Assembly (NCBI GenBank): GCA_014706295.1
Contig: JACSVZ010000016.1
Location: forward strand, 11,947,168 to 12,011,167
Source: Lycocorax pyrrhopterus obiensis
Taxonomy: Eukaryota > Chordata > Aves > Passeriformes > Paradisaeidae
Direction of reading: 5' to 3'
DNA: 64,000 nucleotides
Shown: positions 52,401-64,000 of the stretch, piece by piece
Position numbering within the stretch: the stretch's first letter is position 1
Layout: each line of letters begins with the position of its first letter
Made by a program: the position numbers and the translations under genes
Notes under the pieces: model-generated
Databases searched by the model: none
The model's input: only the letters and a program-made list of their open reading frames with translations
Told to the model about the DNA's origin: nothing

Positions 52401-53796
52401 GTTTCAGATTTATACAAAACGGTGTGATGTAGTTGAATACACCATATGCTAAACAATAGGTGCCTTTCAGCTCCACAGGCTGTGCCTATAAATCAGGAGA
52501 GATGCTGCAACCTTCATCCTACCTGTTGACATCAGCTGCTCTTTGTTCCACAACTGAGTCAGAAAGTGCCATTTCAGACATGAGCAGAACAGACTGTGAG
52601 CACGGCAGAACTTGCTGGGAGGGGTGGGTGCAGGAGGGTTATTTTATGCTTTTAGCCTAAATACTTGCAAATGGTGGTGGCTGGGAAGCCGCAGTATTTT
52701 TCTAAAATGCTGATGTGAAATACAGTTTTCTGTAATCTCTGCATACTGTCTTCAACCTGCTGTGAGAGGGAGGGGTAGGCTTAATTATTTCAGAGTGCAA
52801 TTTCCTTCCTAAATGCATCCAAGTCTGGTTCCTGTCTGGAAGGCAGATCGTGGCAGAGGATTTTCTGGTGCCAATCCTGGATGTTTTCCATTTTCACAGA
52901 TTTAGCTGAATTTTGCATATGACTTTGCAGATATGCAGCCTTTGGAGTGACTGAGTTCTGAGCCCAGAATGATTAATCTAATACAAATGGTCTTGTGGCC
53001 AAAGATCCTTCACAGATCTGTGATTGTGCATTGAAAAAGGAGTTACTTTTGGCATTTGCTTTTTATTTCTCTAAAATAAGAAGATTTGTAAAAAAGTCCA
53101 CTTGTGACTTTGGTGTTGAGAAAACAGAATTGATTTCAGTCTTCAATATTCTCATTACTACAAGATGGACTTCCATTTAATATCTCTCCTTATGCATGCA
53201 TTTTAACATTATTTAGTCTTTTCTGGAGGCTTCGTCAATATTTTTAAGTCCTCTGAGCTTAATAATCGTATTCAGCAGTGATCTGGTTACTGTCTTGTCA
53301 AGCCAAAAATGGTCCTCAGTTTATCCTTTTCTAGATTGCCATACTGGCAATTCCTGCTTTGTACACTGTCACCTCTACCTAAAACACACCTTTTGTCTTT
53401 TAATGTGTGTTGAAAATGCACATCTGATAGTTCATAAAAATTTGATCGGTTTCTCATTTCTCTATCAATTCTCCCTAGTGATCAAATAAGCAAGATGGCA
53501 TTATGAAGAATACAGGATGAGCAGAGTTAGACTGTACAATGTAGGCTCTAAGTATACTGAGAGCAGATGAAACTCTAATTATGATTTTGTAGTCAAACAT
53601 GATAAAATTTTTGATAGTCGCATAGAAGACAGTTTATAGGAATATAAACATTTCTGATCTGAAGAGGGGGAAGAACATGGCATGTAATGACGTATTCTTA
53701 GCATATGGCAGTTACAAAATTCATTCAAACCAGGTGAATTACTTATTCATGAGGCTGAATTGTGGCTGATAAAGTTAAGTTCTTTCCTATTAGCAG
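46486..53796. other. Non-coding stretch, nothing recognised
   Basis: No gene or interspersed repeat was recognised in about 7.3 kb. Open frames up to about 107 codons (for instance 50371-50694 on the - strand) lack motifs and splice support. Blocks rich in TTAATTA (for example near 49050-49080) are AT-rich and could include conserved non-coding elements, which cannot be judged without alignment. Confidence 0.5.
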
Positions 53797-54108
53797 ATGC
53801 AGATAGCAACTATCCAAAGGAATTAGACAATGACCAAAGGAATCCTCTGAAACTCAATGGTTTTTGGTGTGGTGGATTTTTGTGTTTGTTTCTTTCCCCC
53901 AGAGCTCCCGGGCAGCAAAGCTTTGGCTTTCTGGGAGAAGAAAGATGTTCCTCAATATTTTGTAAGGGTTTATAGGATTATCTACCTGAGTATTAGAACT
54001 AACCAGTATGAGTGTGGAAATAATGAGTGTCTAACGTGGTCCTTGATGAATGCAGTTAAGAGGGATATAGATCTGAGACAATTAGCACGAGTTTTTGATG
54101 GACAATAG
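53797..54108 (+). other. Open frame with splice-like signals, unrecognised
   Basis: Two acceptor-like sites lie here on the + strand: ttctttcctattagcag before 53797 and a strong one (tttgtttctttcccccag) before 53903. A donor (ATTTT|GTAAGG) follows at 53962, so 53903-53961 would be a 59-bp micro-exon. Independently, one frame runs open through this donor to a stop at 54106-54108. Its peptide includes LTWSLMNAVKRDIDLRQLAR, an amphipathic, helix-like piece. I do not recognise the family; a decayed retroviral or cellular coding fragment is possible but not supported by any named motif. Confidence 0.18.
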
Positions 54109-57100
54109 TGTCTTGCTAACTTTATAAGATATTCTCATTCAATTCTAATTTGGCTAATTGATTAAAAATAGTACTAAAATAAGATAGATCATAGGTGCAA
54201 GGGATTTCTAACCTTTAACTGTAACACAGCATAAATAAACAAGAAAATTAATTATGCAGAGTATAACAAACTTGCATTATGTGAATAGGATGTAGCTTAT
54301 GGTAATCTCAAAATGTAATTTCAAGTAGGAAGTGGTCACTCTACTTGAATAGTTCTAGATTCCGGAAAATATTGGTCTCAATAATTTGGTGTAATAGTAG
54401 AAGTAGTATTTAATCATTACTCACATGTACAGATATCTCTGGAAACAATAGAAAATGCTAAACAACAGCCCCAAGTCCCTTCTGCATGGTTTGAGCAGCT
54501 GGATTCAGTCAACCACACACACTCACTGTCTGAGGGCTTTTGATTTGGTCATGCTCCAACAGAGGTTAAACATTTGAGAAAGGAACTGAGTTCTGGGAAA
54601 TTTTTATGAAAAATGCAAGAGGATGGTGATAATGGCTGATTAACAGTTTATGGTCTCTCAGGATGACCCTCTCAGGCCCTGAAACCCTTAATTTAGTCCT
54701 AGATTTACAAAAAGCGAACTATTTAGTAGGAGCAGTAGTTCCTGTATTTGACATTGGTATGAGGGTTATTCGGATCATCTTAATCTGAGTCCAGAATGTA
54801 ACTGGAAAACTGGTGAAGGTGCATAAAAATGGTTGAACAACAAAATATACATTTGGAGTGATTGGGTTCTGCTGTTTATCTAAAGGGACTGCTTTAGATG
54901 TTTATGTGTTTTTGTGAGACAAGTACTTTGTTGAGATTTGAACAAAGATTGCCACTCTTTTTTTTTGTTTGTTTGGGTTTTTTTTTTTAAAGAATAAAAT
55001 CAAACTTCAACTTGGCAATATTGTTGTTCTGTAAATATTACTTTCAAGTGACAAGCACAAATCACACATTTTACTTCAAAAAACAAGTCTGTTTTTCTTC
55101 AGCTACATGAGCATAAAAATACTGGAAGAAATGGCAGCAGTAGAAAAACCATATCCATGAAATTAATTGCAGCCAATAGTGATGAATTATCACAAATCAG
55201 CTTTCCAGCTATGTCATTCAATAACCTGTGGTATTTATTTATTGCCTTATTAATGAAGTATGAGTAGAGCAGCCTAACAAAAAAAAAAATCATTCACTAA
55301 AATTGAGCCAATCAATCCAGAAAAATGACTAAATGGTTCTTGTTGTAAAACTTTCTTAATTAAAATAAAAGCTTCCAGGATAACTGTTTGTTGTTGAATG
55401 TAACCAATTGGTGGCACTGGTCCCAGCTCAGATGCGAATGCAGCCTACAGAAACTAATTGACTAAGTTGTTTTAGTCTTGCCAGACCCTAAATCCTGTCA
55501 TGTTTGTCTAGGAGATGAGAAAAAGCTTTTCTGTTTAGTGCAAACTAAGGCAGATTACACACTGTTAGCGAGGCAATGATGTAGGGTTTCAGCTTCCTCA
55601 TGGTGGTATAGAACATTGCCACTTGAATGAACATCAGGCTGGCTTGGTTTTCATTGCAAATAATCCATGAAGGTGGAATTCCATTACTGTTTAAGATTTC
55701 CAATTGCTGTAATGTTTAACTTAATTAAATGAATAATGGCAAGATGTGTTTGACTTAAAAATGTCCTACTTAACCTCATGCCAAAGCAAGCCCTGTGATA
55801 TATCCTGCTCTTAAACATTTTTATGATGAATCATCCAGTTTATTTTTAGGTAAACATGTATTCACAGTAGGGAAAACCTTCCCATGAATTATTCTGCAAA
55901 CAAAATACAGCCCCACAGTTAGATGCTCATAAATGGACTGAAAATCATTTATGCAAAGCAAAGGCTCAAAGACTGTGCTTCACTGGCCTCTTGTTTAAGC
56001 TTTTTACCTCCTGGAGGCCACAAGCCATGAACTGGCCCTTTGAATGGAAGGGTAATTTCATTTATTCTCAGGAAGTGAAAATGTAAATTAAAGACTAAAT
56101 TCCATTCCATTATGGCAATAAATATAATGTTTTCAGTGAGCCATGACCAACATCTTGTACAGAAAAAAATGGATCATGAAACACAGTAGGGATATTACCT
56201 GTCTTTCCCTATTGCCCATGAATGATGGCGGGAAATGTATTCCATATAATTTGTCATGAAAATCTAAAATTAATTGAATAGAAAAAAAAGGGGTACACTC
56301 AAGAGTCTGCAAAAGGATAATAAGACAAAATAGCTCTAAGTCAGTAATTTTCAGCAAACTGTTAAAAAATAAATTCTGCTCCAAGACCAAAATATGGGGA
56401 AAATACTGTGAGGTCTGAGAACAGTGCCATTTAAATCAGCATGAATGTATGCCACTTATACAGATTCTGAAGGAACGTTCTAAATAAGCTCCCAGCTTCT
56501 TTTCTAGAATGAAATTTGAAAATGTTATCTCTATAGTTCATTCAGTATGAATGTGGCAGTCTCTTGCCTTTGTGTTCCAAAGTCATTCCTAATCAAGTCT
56601 TCACTTAAAAAACCCCAAAACAAACCTGCCTGAAGATAAACAGTAAAACACCTCTGTTAAACATCTTATACATCACTAGAGTTATCTTGTTAAGGAATTT
56701 GTTTCTTTCAAATGATTCAATCAGCTAAGCAGATATTTTGTATTACCATGGAAATGAAATCGTAAAGTGTAATTGTCAGGTTTAAAAAGTTTGATGTGCA
56801 ATACAATGGTTTTTTTCATCTTTCATTCGCTTTTTTTTTTCTTCCTAATTAATTTCCTGATTGGAATCTGAGTGATAAACTTGATTTGTACTCAAGATAG
56901 GATCCTAACATAAAGAGCTGAGTCATAGAGGTGAAATAGATAATTGTTGAAAGTTTTACCAAGTTGGTTGTTTTCTTTTTATCTAATTGTTCTGGAGAAA
57001 TCTGGGTAATTTATTTTACTTTGTGTTTCTGGTACCTCAAAGACTGAAAAATAATTGTTTGGGACTACAAACATTTCACACTAAGCACAGAAGCACCAAT

Positions 57101-60100
57101 TGCTTTCCGGGTGGTAGTTACTGATAATGGAAAGAAAAAGTGTTTAAATTTGAATATTAGGTTATGCTCCACATCCGCAGTTCTTCGCTTTCTCTACTTT
57201 TTGGCTTAGTGATTGCAATACAATCCTAAAATGCAACTACTTACCTTTAGGCAAAGAAATGTGTGCTGGGTATCTAGTGCCTTTCTAGACCAGAGCATTA
57301 ATTTATTTATCTCTAGGTTTCACTGTTGGTAGTGATTATCTGCAATAGGTCTGCCTTTAAAGTGAGGCAATTCCCATTTTCATTCCATATCCACTCCTTT
57401 AAGAGTTACTGAGGTGTCTCTTATCCAGTTCTATATAAGCCATACCAGTTATAAGGGTTATAAGGCTTTTTAGTGATTTCAGTGACCGGCTTCTTACCGA
57501 GATTCAGGTGAATTTTATTTTGGGGAATAAAATCTCTACTCCCACCCCAGGACACTATTCACAGTTGCTTTACTTCTCCCATTTTATAAGAAACACACAC
57601 AAAAAAGCTAACTACGAGGCTAGGGGAATAAACAAATTCAATTCTTTTTTCATGGATTTGAGTATAGATTCGACTGTTGTTTCTCCAATATTCCCTTTTT
57701 ATCTTTATTGAGCTTTATTCTTCCAGGCATTTGGAGCTGATAAAGGAGAGGCTCCCAAGGATCCTGTTCCAGATCAGGGGGCAGAAAGAAGGAAGGGTAA
57801 TCTTCATGCTTGGTCCAACAGCCAAACTCACTCCTCAGCTACAGCAGTCTGTGTTCAGTGATGATCACTCTGGCACTCACAGGTTAAATTACATAATGGC
57901 ATTAAAAAAAGGGAGGCAAATAACAAATACATGAGGTACTGTTTGCCAGTCCTATAAACAAAAATACTTTTTCTCAAGTTGTCTTACTGGAAAAGGAAAA
58001 GTATGAAAAAAGACTCTCTTGGCATCAGGAAGAAGGACAACAATCCCAGCTCTCCCAAGAAGCTATTCAGGGACCGTGGGGCTGTACGTGATAGTATTCA
58101 GCCCACAACAGAACCAAGTAAATGACAAGATAGATGTGGTTTTGTACTCTTGCAATTACAATTCTCTCAAATGTCAGAAAAAAATATTTTCAGGCCATGG
58201 GGAATGAAATTAATTTTTCAACTGTATAACAGGATTTTTCTTGATGTAGAATTGAACTATTCCCCGCAGTCATGCAATTTCCTTGTCATAGGCACACACT
58301 ACTTTCGTTTCTTAAGTCTATATTTCCTGGAATTGCTTTTGCAATGTATGTTTTACTGGAACTGTGTAATTCACTGAGCCCTTACTTTTCAACATAGTAC
58401 TTAAAAAGAAAAAAACCACAAACAACAATAATGAGAAACCCAAACAACAACAACAACATAGCACACACAAAAGGCACAAAATCCCCCACAAAAAATACCC
58501 CAAACCAAGTGAAGATGAGAAGGAAAATCAATTCTGAGAAGTAGAGATATTGTATCAGTCACTTGTTTGAAATAGTCAGGCTGTTCTGTGTACTTTAGGT
58601 GGTTTTTTTTCTTGTTTTATTTGTGTTTTTTATAGGGAGGAAAATTAAATTGTCTTAACTGAGTGCTCACAGTGGAACTCAGTAGAACCTTTTGAAGTGA
58701 AGGGTGTAGCTTTTCAAAAGCCACATTGGGCTGAAATGTAAATGCTGGTGATGTCCCAGCCTCCCCCAGCTCTGCTGACCTAAATGTCTGTGGAGGGATT
58801 CTGAGCAAACTTCTGTCAATTCTTGGCTCTGAATCACTTTTAGCTTATAGACAAGTTCTGCAGCTCTCCCCTCCTCAAGGACTGTGTCTGAAAAACACAA
58901 ATAAGTGTGCTAAGGTCACTGGTATGCTGCATTGAAAAGAACTCTTTTTTTGAGAAAAGCTGCTTAGAGGTTATAATAGCATTATTACGCAGTTTCATAC
59001 CCCTAAATAAGGATTGGCAATTTTTTGACTGACTGGTCATCTCTGAAAGCACTTGGTAAATGTGCACTTACATGACTTTTGTGTAAACTCTTCTAAAGAT
59101 AGCCCTCCTTAACCATGTTTTCTGCTGATAGTGTGGCCTTCATGTGACCTTGTGCTTTTATAAGCTGTACATTCAAGCATTGCTACTTAATTAGTTAATG
59201 ATACTTTGATCAAATTAGATAAATGGTTTGGAACAATGCTGTATTGAATTAATTTTCATTTTCAACTAATAACTATTGCTACTAATGCCTGTAATTTGAG
59301 ATGTGGTTTTGTGTTGCGATATCTCATTCATTTCTATTTAAAACAGGAAAGCTAGATCTTTCCAGACCCAAATGCATTTATTATCCTGAGTGTAATTACA
59401 TTTAAGCTTGTTAATTGGTGGCACTGGATATGTGTTTTTTACACGTGATGCTTATGTAATCTACACCCTGGTAGTATTGGCAGGCAAGGTGTACGTCAGC
59501 CTTGTGTCTGAGGCTGCAGGTGTCCTGTGTCAGCTTCCCAGGACACCAAGAGTTGCTTTTAAAATGTAGCCCAAGGCCTGTGCTGCTCCTCCTGTGTCTG
59601 ATGGGCTGCTGGAGAGCAGAGGCTGAGCTGGCTCAGACTGCCCAAGCTGTTGGAGGCTGGGCAGGCAATCCCACACCAAACCCAGCGCGGCTCCAGGCGC
59701 TGTTGGACAGTTTGCGGTGGAGCTCTGCCCTAGGTCTCTTCACTAAGAAAGTTCACCATTTTAATGATGACTTGAAATGTTTTATTTTCAATTTAGCCAT
59801 GTTATTCTGTGTGAAATTTTAAAATGCAGTATTTTGTCAGATGGGGAATCAAAATGGCATCAATGAAGTGTCAACCTGATACAGATCTTTCTGAGAATTT
59901 TCTTGCTTATAAATGCAAAAAAGGCAAACTTAAGCTACAAGCCATTTCTTTGATGTGGTGTTTGATCTGATGAATGGTCTCAGTCTCTCATTAAAGCAAC
60001 CTTTTCTGCCAGTAAAGGCTTTATTCAGATTGTTTTGATATGATTGCTACCAGACAATGACAAGAAGTGAGTGGGAGGAACTCATAAGAAAAGACCAATT

Positions 60101-60809
60101 TGTACCGTCTGTTCCAGACACACGAACTGAGATGACACCATAAAGGGGGAAGCCAAACACTTCTATCTGAAAGGGTAATCAGTGGCTATTTTACATTCAT
60201 TTGAAAAACATTATTCTCTTTACACTAGTTGTGGAAACATGTACTTTATATGGTTAAAACTCCCTATATCTGTACTAGATTTTGCACTGCCTAAATGACT
60301 GACATGGTCGTTTAACTCTGTGTGTATTGAAACTTATGTGGAGAACTATAGCGGGCTATTTAAAATGTTTTTATTAAAGCAGTGAAGGAACTTCAATTCC
60401 TGGTAATATCCATAGGTACTGTGCTTAAACAACACTGTTTTTCTGCTGGTATGCTGTGATCTATCAGCATAAGGTCTAGGAGTGCCAGAATGCACTTAAG
60501 TGTCCAGAAGGTCTCTTGGCAATCAGTGAGTTTTTTAGCTTACAAAATAACATAACTTGTAATCCCATTAGCTTTTCTGATGCCAAGGACTTTTACGAAT
60601 TCTGTAGATTTTCTCGTCTACTCTTGTTAAAGCAGAGATCATGAGGTGTTTATTTGGTGATATCTCCCAGAGCATTTGCAGTAGTCTTAGGAAATGCTGT
60701 CACAAATCAGACTTCAAATACAGCTCTGTTCTCAGTTCTTGAGGTGGTCTGTGGTCGTTTCAGAGCACTTTCATTATAACTGTGTAATGTGTTTGTTAGT
60801 AAAGTATTA
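54109..60809. other. Non-coding stretch with low-complexity patches
   Basis: About 6.7 kb without a recognised gene. T-rich tracts occur at 54957-54990 and 56808-56842. An A/C-rich stretch at 58400-58505 includes (AAC)5 at about 58442-58458. The part at 55300-57000 is very AT-rich with many TTAATTAA/TAATTG-like motifs. A locally GC-richer patch at 59495-59745 opens a 106-codon frame with a leucine-rich start but no recognisable domain. Confidence 0.5.
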
Positions 60810-60930
60810 CAGAATAGAATCATAGAATGGCTTGAGTGGGAAAGGACCTTAAAGATCATCAAGTTCCAAAGCCTTTAAGCATGTTAGTACCGTCCAACCT
60901 CTGCAGGAAAGATCAGGTTGCACATAAAAG
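60810..60930 (-). mobile_element. CR1 LINE 3' end, short remnant
   Basis: Read on the + strand it begins agaatagaatcatagaatgg, the reverse complement of the octamer repeats (ATTCTATG type) that end CR1 elements. It continues with a gggaaaggaccttaaagatc block and ttccaa, typical of the CR1 3' untranslated region. The element is in minus orientation and 5'-truncated to roughly 120 bp, as most CR1 copies are. It carries no coding sequence. Confidence 0.9.
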
Positions 60931-61223
60931 TAAAGTTAGCCAAGTCTAACAGCTGTAACACAGCTTTCATTGTGAAAATGTGGTGGATTTAGCTGTTTTG
61001 ACATCATACAGAGTATTAAAATATACAAGTAATAGAATTATAGGGCTGTGTTTCAAGTTTAGTAAGTCAGTTCGAGCATCTTGTCCTTGCTGAAGGTAGC
61101 ATGACTTATTTGGATGTTGGGTCCACTATTTTATTTCTCTTAACACGAAATTTCATTAAAATGGCAGAACTTATTCCAATAAGTAAAGTGCTATTTCTGT
61201 TGAAGAAAACGACTTCCTAAATG
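60931..61223. other. Spacer between two CR1 remnants
   Basis: About 290 bp of AT-rich sequence with no gene recognised. It may be pre-insertion genomic DNA. Confidence 0.5.
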
Positions 61224-61425
61224 CACAGAATCATAGAATTGTTAGGATTGGAAGGGACCTCTGGAGATCACCCAGTCCAATATCTCTGCCAAGACAGGGT
61301 CACCCAGAGCAGGTTATACAGGATCCTGTCCAGGTGGGTGTGGAATGTCTCTGGAGAGGGAGATTCCATGGCCTCTCTGGGCAGCCTGTAAATTCCTGTG
61401 TAAGGAATTAATTTCTACTTGTTGA
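61224..61425 (-). mobile_element. CR1 LINE 3' end, different subfamily from its neighbour
   Basis: On the + strand it starts cacagaatcatagaatt (inverted 3' octamers), followed by a ggattggaagggacctctgg block, atcacccagtccaa, a cacccagagcaggtta block, and a segment ending in ggcctctctgggcagcctgt. These are 3'-terminal CR1 features in minus orientation. The body sequence differs from that of the copy at 60810-60930, so the two are separate insertions of different CR1 lineages rather than a duplication. It is 5'-truncated to about 200 bp. Confidence 0.93.
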
Positions 61426-64000
61426 GCAGATGATAGTGCCGTGACTATAGGAGCTGGTCTGTTAGTTGTTATTTCTTCCTGCATAGGTTAATACTGAATT
61501 TAATTACAGTTTTCATTCCAGAGGCGATTTTTTGTTGTCATGAATCTAGGTTTATTTTTTTTTATTGGCATATTTTGCAACTCAGTCCTGTAGGTGTTTT
61601 ATACATAGGGAGCTCTGAAAATGAATCAGCTGGTAAGTCCTATGTGGTTTTGGAGATTGATGAAATGGTTGGGAGACCTTGAAGGAAATCAGTGTTACCC
61701 CCTGTAGAGTTCCTTCTGCAGCTCTCTGTAGGCTTTTTGTGGGAACTTAGTCCTTGGAAAGCCAGATGTTAAGAAGAGTTGGTGGCAATAAGGTAACTTC
61801 AGAAGCTGTGAGTGAAGAGTGAAGACAAATATCCTCATACAGACCATAGAAAGGGGTTTAGGAAACCTTGGGAAGGGAAGCAATAACAGAACAGTTTTGG
61901 CTTTTTCTCTCTGTAGGTATTGTCCTTGTGAAGTTTGGTTAAGTTTTACTTAAGCATCAAGTAAATCTCTATTTATAGTATTATTAACTGAAAAGATCCT
62001 AATAGTACTGGTCCTGTTTTGTTTTTTTTTTTTTTAAGAATGCTATTGCCTGGAAATGTTTTACTTTACCAGATGAAGTATTTAAACGCCGTGGTGGGAA
62101 CCAAATGGAATAATTACAGACATTTTTGTAGCCCTTGCTATGTAGGGTTTGAGACTAAAATGTATGGCTTGAATAGTATTAGTTCTTGAAACTAAAAGAG
62201 CCCACAGACTCTTGTTTGTCTTTTATTTTATCTTCCCAAAATCTTAATTGCCTTTTTTGACTTTTTTATATGCTGCCTGCTCTACAGCACCCAGCCACGC
62301 CAGCTATAGTCTGTTTTTATTATAATGCATGCTGTGTTACTCCAATTAAAAGAAACCTTTGCATCTCAAATTGTCATTTTTTTATTCCGTTCTTTGGCAA
62401 TGAAAAATATCCTTGTCAGAAATGCAAAGCATTCTCTTCACAATCTCATTAAATAAGCAAAGTAGGTCACTCAGCCATTCTTGTATCAAGCTAATGCAGA
62501 AACTAAACAGTCAGTGCATTTTAAAGCTGAGAATCTCAACCCTTGTTCCTACAAGGCATGACCTCATATCAGAACTGTCACGTCAAGGTTTTGAAAAAAT
62601 CTGACGTATGATAGCTCTAACATGGCAGGAAGCCGTGGGATGAGCTGAGGAGAATGAATTCCTTCATAGGCCAGTAACAAACTGAAGTGTGAACTGAGGT
62701 GGAGATGTGTTTGCCAGTCATCATGGCAGGTTAAAAAAAAAAAAATCAAACCACGAAGAAACATAGGTGCTTCCTTCTTCGCGAGCCCTTAAGATTATAG
62801 TGCTGCTTTTGCTCTTGGTCAGAGAGAAACGCTCCCCCTGCCCCCCTCAAATAGTAATGCATTAATAACAAAAACAGTCATAAAAATAATCATTCTGATT
62901 CTCTGGAGAAACATTTGCATCTAGATGAGCCTTCCTGCCATGGACAAAAAAAGAATGCTTAGCAATTAAGTGAAAGCTAATGTTATGGATGCATCCAATT
63001 TTCTTTTAATTGCAAGAATTTCACAATGTAAAGCTGCTTTGTCTTTGATGTTGGAGATTTCCATTATGATATCAACTCCTGAAAGATATGAATAGTAAAA
63101 CGTACCTAGAATAAAAATGCCCAGTTAATTGTACAGCAAATTCTGTCAATTATTATGCACAATCTGGAGACAGTGGTAGGCCATAAACAAAAGATATTTT
63201 AAAAGTCGGTCAGTCTAATGCAAAAGTAAACTGTGGCTGTTTATGAGCTGGATCCGTGCTGGTTTGTGAGATGCTAATTGAACTTTTTGTATTGAAAGTC
63301 TTCTACACAGATTTAGTTCCAGTACCAGCTGATAGCTGTATTGTCTGCATTTGAATTATGGATTACGCCAATAATCCCCCATAGTTTTGCATAAGAAGTG
63401 GGAAGCATGCTAGGAAGTGTGGCTTTGTTCTGCTAAAAGGCTTTGGTCTTACTGCTCAGCTAGAAGGTTTTTATTGAGGTTTTTATCTTTTTGTGGTAGT
63501 GTGAGTAAAGAGCAGAGGAGAGTGTGAACTGTTACTGGTGTGCACTTGTTTGGGTGGCCACTGTGCAGTACCACTTGTTTAGACATCAGCTCAGTGAGTG
63601 TTCCAAGGTGATGGACAGCACTGCTTGGCAGCAAGCTGAGGGCAGTTGTATATAATGTAGCTTCCAGGAATGTCTGTACTTTTGAGCTTATAAAAACATG
63701 TCAGACCTGAGAATTATTTGCCCACCCGACCCTCCATTCTGGAAGGCTGTTAACATCTTAATTTCAAAGACAGTCCTGAGACCTGATCTGAAGCTTGCTA
63801 TCCATTGAGTGGATTCTCTTGGACTGGAAGGTCACAGTAGAGGTCTTTCTTTGAGGTCATACCTGTGGAATTGAAAGTGTCCGTTCATCCATTCCATTTT
63901 CCTGCTGCTTCCTCCAGCTAATCCTATGGTGGCCCTACCCAAAGTGGTAAAACTGAGGTGAGTTGTCCATGTGCTTCCTTGTCCCTCTTGGGTCAGGGCT
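61426..64000. other. Non-coding stretch, no gene recognised
   Basis: AT-rich sequence with a T14 run at 62022-62035 and an A13 run near 62731-62743. No gene, LTR or further CR1 was recognised up to the window edge. Open frames are at most 66 codons and nondescript. Confidence 0.55.

Noticed and set aside
59502..59822. A frame with a leucine-rich stretch that could pass for a signal peptide
   Set aside because: The hydrophobic run is internal, the start context is poor, and the GC-rich patch ends abruptly. There is no family match.
1..64000. CRISPR arrays, operons, insertion sequences, phage genes, tRNA and rRNA genes
   Set aside because: No regularly spaced direct repeats, no prokaryotic gene layout, and no tRNA T-loop/anticodon arrangement or rRNA signature was found. 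The repeat content is that of a bird genome.

Overview
The window reads as a stretch of bird nuclear genome, mostly non-coding. The avian assignment rests on three CR1 LINE remnants (about 37350-37940 on the + strand; 60810-60930 and 61224-61425 on the - strand) and on a roughly 510-bp solo LTR at 33347-33854 that resembles a common avian ERV-L-type LTR. Base composition is AT-rich and CpG-poor. There is no operon layout, no prokaryotic ribosome-binding site pattern, and no long open frame with a recognisable product. Open frames of 60-140 codons occur on both strands at the density expected by chance.

Layout. 1-11.7 kb is AT-rich sequence with one plausible coding exon (6714-6846, - strand) that has good splice sites on both sides and encodes a membrane-spanning segment I cannot name. 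Two weaker exon-like segments lie nearby (2600-2734 +, 7882-7999 -). 11.72-12.25 kb holds a diverged tandem duplication with a period of about 296-300 bp. 12.5-20 kb is plain apart from one exon-like segment on the - strand (12545-12779). 20.1-20.75 kb is the only CpG-island-like block, with a GC box and a strong GTGAGT donor on the + strand, so it is the best promoter/first-exon candidate. 20.8-33.3 kb holds only simple repeats and a T-rich tract. 33.35-33.85 kb is the solo LTR. 36.94-37.26 kb looks weakly like a second LTR and abuts a CR1 fragment whose reverse-transcriptase active-site motif has changed. 38-60.8 kb has no recognisable gene; it holds a perfect 22-bp inverted repeat, an 83-codon open frame with splice-like signals, and A- or T-rich patches. 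60.8-61.4 kb carries two CR1 3' ends. The rest to 64 kb is unremarkable.

Interpretation. The window is either gene desert or large introns. If the 6714-6846 exon is real, the left end belongs to a multi-exon gene transcribed leftwards. If the CpG block is a promoter, a transcript runs rightwards from about 20.2 kb. I see no set of genes working together and no novel multi-gene system. Repeat families are assigned from memory of family features; no search or alignment could be run.
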